This document shows positions 59,369 to 64,000 of a DNA stretch of 64,000 bases, one piece after another. The position numbers and the translations under genes are program-made. The notes under the pieces were generated by a model. The model was given only the letters and a program-made list of their open reading frames with translations, was not told the DNA's origin and did not search any database. The stretch covers positions 372,001-436,000 of the forward strand of contig SRUQ01000001.1 of NCBI GenBank assembly GCA_004791255.1, read 5' to 3'. Within the stretch, counting starts at the first letter, position 1, and every line of letters begins with the position of its first letter. The stretch is from a bacterium M00.F.Ca.ET.205.01.1.1. Lineage in GTDB: Bacteria > Pseudomonadota > Alphaproteobacteria > Rhizobiales > Rhizobiaceae.

Positions 59369-59390
59369 GTTAGCTTTATCGCATCCATTG

Positions 59391-59417
59391 AAAGCCCGGC
59401 CTTGCGCCGGGCTTTTT
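59391..59417 (+). terminator. Rho-independent terminator of secB
   Basis: AAAGCCCGGC-CTTGC-GCCGGGCTTTTTG forms a 9-10 bp stem with a T-run, 22 bases after the secB stop. The A-run at the left makes it potentially bidirectional. Confidence 0.9.
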
Positions 59418-59491
59418 GTTTGTTGAGAGGGGCTTTTTCGTTGAGAATCAGGCGGACAGCGTCTTTTCGGGGTTGGCGGAAAACCCATCGC

Positions 59492-59549
59492 GTTCGTCAT
59501 CCTAGGGCGGAGCAGTCGCGCAGCGACGTCGCGGAGACCCTAGGATGAC
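59492..59549. repeat. REP-like repeat, family A, single copy
   Basis: cgtcatcctagggcggagca ... gagaccctaggatgacgacc is a nearly perfect palindrome whose two ends are inverse copies. It lies between secB and dnaQ, at the convergent side of both genes. Confidence 0.85.
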
Positions 59550-59579
59550 GACCGCGAGGGAGGGCCGAGCCGTCTCTCT

Positions 59580-60284
59580 CTACCCCGCCATGACCTTCAA
59601 CCAGAGCGCCTTTTCGCCCAGCGTCGCGACCAGCCCGGCATGCGCCGCGCGCTCGGCTTCGGTCAGGCGCGGCGGTAGCGCGATCGGGCGCGCGCCGATG
59701 CTGATGTCGATATCGGCAACGTCGCCGGCGCCGTTCGCCTGCGCGGCTCCGCTGTCGAGGATGAGGGCGGCCTGCTTGCCGCCGATCAGCTCGATATAGA
59801 CCTCGGCCAGCAATTCCGAATCGAGCAGCGCGCCGTGCTTGGTGCGCCTGGCGTTGTCGATACCGTAGCGCCGGCAGAGCGCGTCGAGCGAGTTGGGGCC
59901 CATCGGATGCTTGCGGCGCGCCAGCGCCAGCGTGTCGACGACGCGGCCATTGTCGATCACGGGGTGGCCGAGCCGGCCGAATTCGACATTGAGGAAGCCG
60001 ATGTCGAAGGTTGCGTTGTGGGCGACCAGTTTGGCGCCTTCGGTAAAGCCCAGCCACTCCTCGACGATTTCGGCAAAAGTCGGCTTTCCCGCGAGATCGG
60101 CCGCGCTGATGCCGTGTACCGCCTGCGCCTCGGCATGGATCGCCCGGCCTTGCGGGTTGATATAGTGGTGGAAGGTCCTGCCTGTCGGGAAGCGGTTGAC
60201 CAGTTCGACGCCACCAAGCTCGATCACGCGGTCGTCGCGCGAATCGAGGCCGGTGGTTTCGGTGTCGAAGATAATCTCACGCAT
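59580..60284 (-). CDS. dnaQ: DNA polymerase III epsilon subunit
   Basis: This 234-residue proofreading 3'-5' exonuclease belongs to the replicative polymerase. ExoI motif DTETTG (residues 6-11), ExoII region HNATFDIGFLNVEFGR and ExoIII region KHGALLDSELLAEVYIEL carry the acidic and histidine ligands. The start MREIIFDTETTG at 60284 removes a non-homologous extension. The conserved neighbours coaE, aroE and maf lie upstream on the same strand; there is a 103-base gap to coaE. Confidence 0.96.
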   Translation of the reverse strand: MREIIFDTETTGLDSRDDRVIELGGVELVNRFPTGRTFHHYINPQGRAIHAEAQAVHGISAADLAGKPTFAEIVEEWLGFTEGAKLVAHNATFDIGFLNVEFGRLGHPVIDNGRVVDTLALARRKHPMGPNSLDALCRRYGIDNARRTKHGALLDSELLAEVYIELIGGKQAALILDSGAAQANGAGDVADIDISIGARPIALPPRLTEAERAAHAGLVATLGEKALWLKVMAG

Positions 60285-60387
60285 CGAATCAGTCCGCTTC
60301 AAAGGAGCAGAATCACGAGAGCCGAACAACATGGCAATGGGCAATGCCGGTTTTCCCTTCCCCCACAACAAGGGGAGAAAGAAGATG

Positions 60388-60981
60388 TCAGCGCCCAGAA
60401 TCCCCTGACAGTTTGGCGATGACCTCGCCGACCGCCGCCCGCGCGACTTCCAGACCCTCGCCGGTGTCGATGATGAAATCGGCAAGCCGGCGCTTTTCCG
60501 CGTCCGGCACCTGCTTGGCCAGGATCGACGCCAGTTTTTCCTCAGTCATCCCCGGCCGCGCCAGCACACGCTCGCGCTGGATCTCGGCCGACGCGGTGAC
60601 GACGACAACCTTGTCGACACGGCCGCGGCCGCCGGTCTCGAACAGAAGCGGGATGTCGAGCACGGCGATCGGCGCGCCCGCGGCACGATGCCGGGCCAGG
60701 AAGGCGTCGGCGTCGGCCCGCACCAGCGGATGGATGATCGCCTCGAGCTGTTTCAGCGCGGCCGCGTCGCCGAGCACGCGGGCGCCGAGTTTCACGCGGT
60801 CGACCACGCCATCCGCTGTGGTTCCGGGAAAGGCTGCCTCGACCAGCGGCACAGCCTTGCCGGAATAAAGGCGATGCACCGTTTCGTCGGAATCATGCAC
60901 CGGCACGCCGGCATCGGAAAACATCTTGGCCGTCGTCGACTTGCCCATGCCGATCGATCCGGTGAGCCCGAGCACGATCAT
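60388..60981 (-). CDS. coaE: Dephospho-CoA kinase
   Basis: This 197-residue enzyme catalyses the last step of coenzyme A synthesis. The P-loop is [17 protein letters not shown], followed by '[15 protein letters not shown]' (the catalytic Asp pair) and '[20 protein letters not shown]'. The stop and start arrangement with aroE is overlapping (ATGA), so they are translationally coupled. It is a standard member of the family in length. Confidence 0.97.
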   Translation of the reverse strand: MIVLGLTGSIGMGKSTTAKMFSDAGVPVHDSDETVHRLYSGKAVPLVEAAFPGTTADGVVDRVKLGARVLGDAAALKQLEAIIHPLVRADADAFLARHRAAGAPIAVLDIPLLFETGGRGRVDKVVVVTASAEIQRERVLARPGMTEEKLASILAKQVPDAEKRRLADFIIDTGEGLEVARAAVGEVIAKLSGDSGR

Positions 60982-61820
60982 GGTTTTGGCACCAGATCGG
61001 CCATGATGAGCGCGCGGAGCTCAGCCGTAACCTCCGGCCTGACGCCGAACCAGCGTTCGAAGCCGGGCACCGCCTGGTTGAGCAGCATGCCGAGACCACC
61101 GACCGTTCTCAGGTTGCGCGCGCGAGCAGCGGCGAGCAGCGGCGTTTCCAGCGGCACGTAGACGATGTCGGTGACGAGGGCATGGTCGGGCAGCAGAGCC
61201 GGGTCGGCGGGCAGGCCTTCATTGCCCTGCATGCCGAGCGCCGTGGTGTTGACCAGCAGGCCGGCGTCGCGCAGCAGTTCGTCGGTCGCGGCCGTGCCGT
61301 GCGCGGAAATGCCGGCGCCGAAACGGTCTCGCAATTCCTGCGCCCGGGCCAGCGTGCGGTTGACGATGCGGATATCGCCGACGCCGCGCTGCTTCAGCGC
61401 CTGGATGACGGCGCGTGCGGCGCCGCCGGCGCCGAGCACCACCGCCGGACCATTGCCGGCCCAGCCCGGCGCGTATTGATCGAGATTGGCGGCGAAGCCA
61501 TGGCCGTCGGTGTTGCCGCCCCACAGCGTGCCGCTCTCGAACCACAGCGTGTTGACGGCTCCGATCTGTTGCGCCGCCTCGTCGCGGCGCTCGACCAGCG
61601 CGAACGCCGCCTCCTTGTGCGGGATGGTGACATTGCCGCCGCGATAGCCCTTGGCCTGCAGCTGCCTGAGGAATTCGGCGAAATCCTCAGGCGCGACGTC
61701 GATGGCCTCGTAGCTGCCGTCGATACCAAGGCTTGCCAGCCAATGACCGTGGATTTTGGGCGAGCGCGAATGCTTGATCGGATGGCCGGTGACGAAGGCC
61801 TTTTTCATAGGCTCAGCCAT
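60978..61820 (-). CDS. aroE: Shikimate dehydrogenase
   Basis: This 280-residue NADPH-dependent enzyme of aromatic synthesis has [17 protein letters not shown] (substrate serines), '[20 protein letters not shown]' with the catalytic lysine, 'NTDGHGF' with the Asp, and '[16 protein letters not shown]' plus [10 protein letters not shown] for NADP. The start at 61820 (MAEPMKKAF) overlaps the end of maf by eight bases. It lies in the order maf-aroE-coaE-dnaQ. Confidence 0.96.
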   Translation of the reverse strand: MAEPMKKAFVTGHPIKHSRSPKIHGHWLASLGIDGSYEAIDVAPEDFAEFLRQLQAKGYRGGNVTIPHKEAAFALVERRDEAAQQIGAVNTLWFESGTLWGGNTDGHGFAANLDQYAPGWAGNGPAVVLGAGGAARAVIQALKQRGVGDIRIVNRTLARAQELRDRFGAGISAHGTAATDELLRDAGLLVNTTALGMQGNEGLPADPALLPDHALVTDIVYVPLETPLLAAARARNLRTVGGLGMLLNQAVPGFERWFGVRPEVTAELRALIMADLVPKP

Positions 61821-62412
61821 CGATCGCTCCCAGCGTGCGCAGTTCGGTGAGCAGGGCCAGCAGCGGCAGACCGACAATCGTAAAATGGTCGCCTTCGATC
61901 TTCTCGAACAGCTGGATGCCTTCGCCCTCGATCTGGTAGGCGCCGACGCTCGACAGCGCCTTGGCGCCGACGCGGGCTAGATGGCGGCCGATGAAGCCGG
62001 GGTCGAGCTTGCGCATGGTCAGGCTGGCGATGCCGACATGCCGCCACAGCACCTTGCCGTCGCGGACCAGCACGACGGCACTGTTGAGCTGATGGGTCTT
62101 GCCCGACAGCGCCAGGAGATGGCGGCGCGCACCTTCCATGTCGGCTGGCTTGTGAAACACCTCGTCGCCGAGCGACAGCGTCTGGTCGCAGCCGAGCACC
62201 AGGGCGCCTGGCCGGCGTTCGCTCACTTCGACTGCCTTGGCTTCGGCCAGCACCAGGGCGACGTCCTCCGGCGAGGCGCCGCTATCCTGCAACGGCGCTT
62301 CCAGCGCGCGTTCGTCGAGCGCTGCCGGAACCGCCTCGATGTCGATGCCGGCAGCGGCCAGCATCGCCTTGCGGAACGGACTGCCCGAGGCGAGGATGAT
62401 TTTTTCTGTCAT
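61813..62412 (-). CDS. maf: Maf-like nucleoside triphosphate pyrophosphatase
   Basis: The protein has 199 residues. The signature [15 protein letters not shown] (S-x-S-x-x-R) opens the protein, and '[20 protein letters not shown]' contains the catalytic aspartate. Maf proteins hydrolyse non-canonical or canonical NTPs, or dTTP/UTP-like substrates, and limit modified nucleotides in nucleic acids. It is the first gene of the four-gene unit, with its promoter presumably in the REP-containing gap to the right. Confidence 0.95.
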   Translation of the reverse strand: MTEKIILASGSPFRKAMLAAAGIDIEAVPAALDERALEAPLQDSGASPEDVALVLAEAKAVEVSERRPGALVLGCDQTLSLGDEVFHKPADMEGARRHLLALSGKTHQLNSAVVLVRDGKVLWRHVGIASLTMRKLDPGFIGRHLARVGAKALSSVGAYQIEGEGIQLFEKIEGDHFTIVGLPLLALLTELRTLGAIDG

Positions 62413-62734
62413 GGTTTGTGGCTGCCTGATTTACGCTGTTGAGATGATGGCTCGAGCGTTCCTGGTTGCATGGGACTGCTGCGCCTGTCGCGACTGTAAC
62501 GGCATGGATCCTAGGGTCTGCGCCGCGTCGCTTCGCTCCTTGCTCCGCCCTAGGATGACGACCGCGCAGTCGGCTGAGGCAAACTACAGGCGTTGGAGAT
62601 TGGCGGAAACGATCCTCCCTTCGTCATCCTAGGGCGAAGCAGTCGCGAAGCGACGTCGCGGAGACCCTAGGATCCATGCCGTGACTTTTCAGCTTCGCGG
62701 CGGTCGGAACAAGCAACGCGTCGCGCGGCTCCAA
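62413..62734. repeat. REP-like repeat, family A, inverted pair
   Basis: Left element about 62503-62561 (catggatcctagggtctgcg ... ccctaggatgacgaccg) and right element about 62623-62687 (cgtcatcctagggcgaagca ... gaccctaggatccatgccgtgac) are inverse copies separated by about 60 bases. They lie in the 322-base gap between maf and the PPSR gene; no ORF is supported. Confidence 0.88.
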
Positions 62735-63556
62735 TTATCTGGTCTTCCCGCGCAGGGCAACGATGGCCGCCGCCGTTTCCTCGATCGAGCGGCGGCTGAC
62801 GTCGATCATCGGCCAGCCATGGCGGGTGCAGATCTGGCGGGCATAGGCGAGCTCCTCGTTGATGGTAGCGCGGTCGACATAGTCTGCTGCCTCATAGGAA
62901 CTCGAATTGCCGAGGATGCGGTTCTGGCGGACATGCGAGATGCGTTCGGCGGTGGCGACCAGCCCGACGATCAGCGGCGTCGTGGCGGCGACCAGGCTGT
63001 CGGGCACCGGCACGCCGAGCACGATCGGGATGTTGGCGGTCTTGATGCCGCGGTTGGCGAGATAGATGCTGGTCGGCGTCTTCGACGTGCGCGAAATGCC
63101 GATCAGCACGATGTCGGCATCGTCCATATTGGCCGGCAGCTGGCCGTCATCATGCTCCAGGGTGAAGTTGAGCGCGTCGATGCGGCGGAAATATTCGGCG
63201 TCGAGCACGTGCTGGGCGCCGACGCGGCGGCCGGCCGGCGTGCCGAGATAGGACTGGAAGACGGTGAGGACCGGTTCCAGCACCGAGACGCAGGGCAGGC
63301 CCATGGCCGCGCAACGCTCGTCGATGCCGCGCGCCAGCTTCTGGTCGACGACCGTATAGAGGATGATGCCCGGCTCCTCCTCTATATCCTCGAACACTTT
63401 GGCCACCTGCTTTTCGGTGCGGATGAGCGGATAGATATGCTCGATGGCGCGCGCGTCCTTGTATTGGGCCGAAGCCGCCCGGCCAGCGGCGAGCAGCGTT
63501 TCGCCGGTCGCGTCGGAAATCAGGTGCAGATGGAAGAAGCTCTGGGGTTTGTTCAC
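62735..63556 (-). CDS. Pyruvate, phosphate dikinase regulatory protein (PPSR, DUF299)
   Basis: This 273-residue bifunctional ADP-dependent kinase/Pi-dependent pyrophosphorylase controls PPDK or PEP synthase. It begins at GTG 63556 with AGGTGA five bases upstream, giving [20 protein letters not shown], the typical start. The P-loop-like '[20 protein letters not shown]' and '[20 protein letters not shown]' are family hallmarks. The homologue (RP001) flanks the replication origin in Caulobacter and Rickettsia, which matches its position here beside hemE. Confidence 0.95.
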   Translation of the reverse strand: MNKPQSFFHLHLISDATGETLLAAGRAASAQYKDARAIEHIYPLIRTEKQVAKVFEDIEEEPGIILYTVVDQKLARGIDERCAAMGLPCVSVLEPVLTVFQSYLGTPAGRRVGAQHVLDAEYFRRIDALNFTLEHDDGQLPANMDDADIVLIGISRTSKTPTSIYLANRGIKTANIPIVLGVPVPDSLVAATTPLIVGLVATAERISHVRQNRILGNSSSYEAADYVDRATINEELAYARQICTRHGWPMIDVSRRSIEETAAAIVALRGKTR

Positions 63557-63958
63557 AGGGTTCACCTGGGGCTGTGGGCGGATGTGGATAAGGCTGGATG
63601 AAAAGACAGGCCGGTCAGGGGCGACTGTATCAGATGGCTGGTTGTCCACAATTCGATGCGCTGTAGGCTTCGTCGGGCGGCTGGGGACAAGTCCGTGGAC
63701 GATCTTTTTTGCTCCTCGGCTGTCCACAGGACGGGCGTTTCCCGGCGTATCCTAACGCTTTGACTCCGGTGACAGATTCCGGACTGTCCCCAGAACCCTA
63801 CATCAGGGAGAAAGAAGCGCGCGACAATATGCTTGCTGGTCTTTTGCCGGCCAAAGCGGGACAGGTGCCAACCCACAGAACCAACAGACTCTTAGAATCA
63901 GAAGATTCCTTTAAATAAGATATTTGATTAAAGGGAAGTCTGGAGAAGCGAGCGTTCC
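63557..63958. other. Probable chromosomal replication origin (oriC)
   Basis: This 402-base non-coding region lies between the PPSR gene and hemE, the same neighbours as oriC in Caulobacter crescentus and several rhizobia. It contains a perfect DnaA box (63583-63591), near matches TTGTCCACA at 63642-63650 and CTGTCCACA at 63720-63728, and a 25-base AT-rich tract (63908-63933) suited to be the unwinding element. The short dyad GAATC-AGAA-GATTC (63895-63908) lies beside it. Activity has not been shown. Confidence 0.8.
63583..63591 (-). promoter_or_regulatory. Perfect DnaA box
   Basis: TGTGGATAA, i.e. TTATCCACA on the minus strand, is an exact match to the consensus, about 30 bases upstream of the PPSR start. 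Confidence 0.75.
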
Positions 63959-64000
63959 ATGCCTACCAAGCGGATCATCCTGGATGTCCTGAAAGGGGAG
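63959..64000 (+). CDS. hemE: Uroporphyrinogen decarboxylase, first 14 codons only
   Basis: The window ends inside this gene. The visible part reads MPTKRIILDVLKGE, the pattern expected at the start of rhizobial HemE (K-R-I-x-L-D-V-L-x-G-E). The ATG at 63959 is preceded at a distance by GGAGAAG. The position beside PPSR and the origin-like region supports the assignment. HemE converts uroporphyrinogen III to coproporphyrinogen III in haem synthesis. Confidence 0.8.
   Translation, partial: MPTKRIILDVLKGE

Overview
The window is about 64 kb of GC-rich, densely coding DNA with no rRNA, tRNA, insertion sequence or CRISPR array that I can see. Gene content and order point to the main chromosome of a member of the Rhizobiales, most likely Mesorhizobium or a close relative. 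The evidence is the right-hand block (smr-mltA-tim44 / fxsA-secB / dnaQ-coaE-aroE-maf / PPSR-hemE), an Irr-type ICE box before mbfA, EcfG-type general-stress promoters, the hrcA/rph-rdgB-hemW block, and abundant small palindromic intergenic repeats.

Layout. 1-7.3 kb: end of an ABC export operon, a DUF1236 secreted protein, a PLP-dependent dehydratase, the iron exporter mbfA, two ABM-fold proteins, a DUF1127 protein and an ArsR regulator. 7.4-12 kb: the ku-ligD non-homologous end-joining pair and a DUF892 ferritin-like stress gene, then two tiny ORFs. 12-18 kb: a DCC protein with a saccharopine-dehydrogenase-like protein, and a TAXI-type TRAP transporter with its DUF1850 partner. 18-25 kb: RidA, a DGPF protein with its ECF42-type sigma factor, GST, cysK, a LysE exporter and a sorbosone-dehydrogenase-like protein. 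25-33 kb: hrcA, rph, rdgB, hemW, rsmI and yraN with several small or foreign-looking genes. 33-43 kb: two hydrolases, an M24 protein related to DddP, a GlxA-type regulator, the reverse trans-sulfuration operon (cystathionine beta-synthase plus gamma-lyase), an FAD protein and an Rrf2 regulator. 43-51 kb: an FAD monooxygenase, then tauABC and ssuABC uptake operons, the latter with an N-terminal remnant of an ssuD-like monooxygenase. 51-58 kb: RlpA, PHA depolymerase and cell-envelope genes. 58-64 kb: housekeeping genes leading to PPSR and the first codons of hemE.

Three regulatory themes stand out. (1) The PPSR-hemE gap (63557-63958) has the position and sequence features of the chromosomal replication origin known from Caulobacter and rhizobia. 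(2) Four separate upstream regions carry the EcfG signature GGAAC-N16/17-CGTT: those of the DUF1236 gene, ku-ligD, the DUF892 gene and the sorbosone-dehydrogenase-like gene. This implies a local share of the general stress regulon that includes DNA end joining. (3) The tau and ssu operons share an upstream element CTCTAC-N7-ATAGA, which looks like an undescribed sulfur-regulation site; an Rrf2 protein with four cysteines is encoded nearby. Intergenic regions are also populated by at least four families of small repeats. One family occurs as inverted pairs, and two gene promoters carry iterated 19-base hairpin units.
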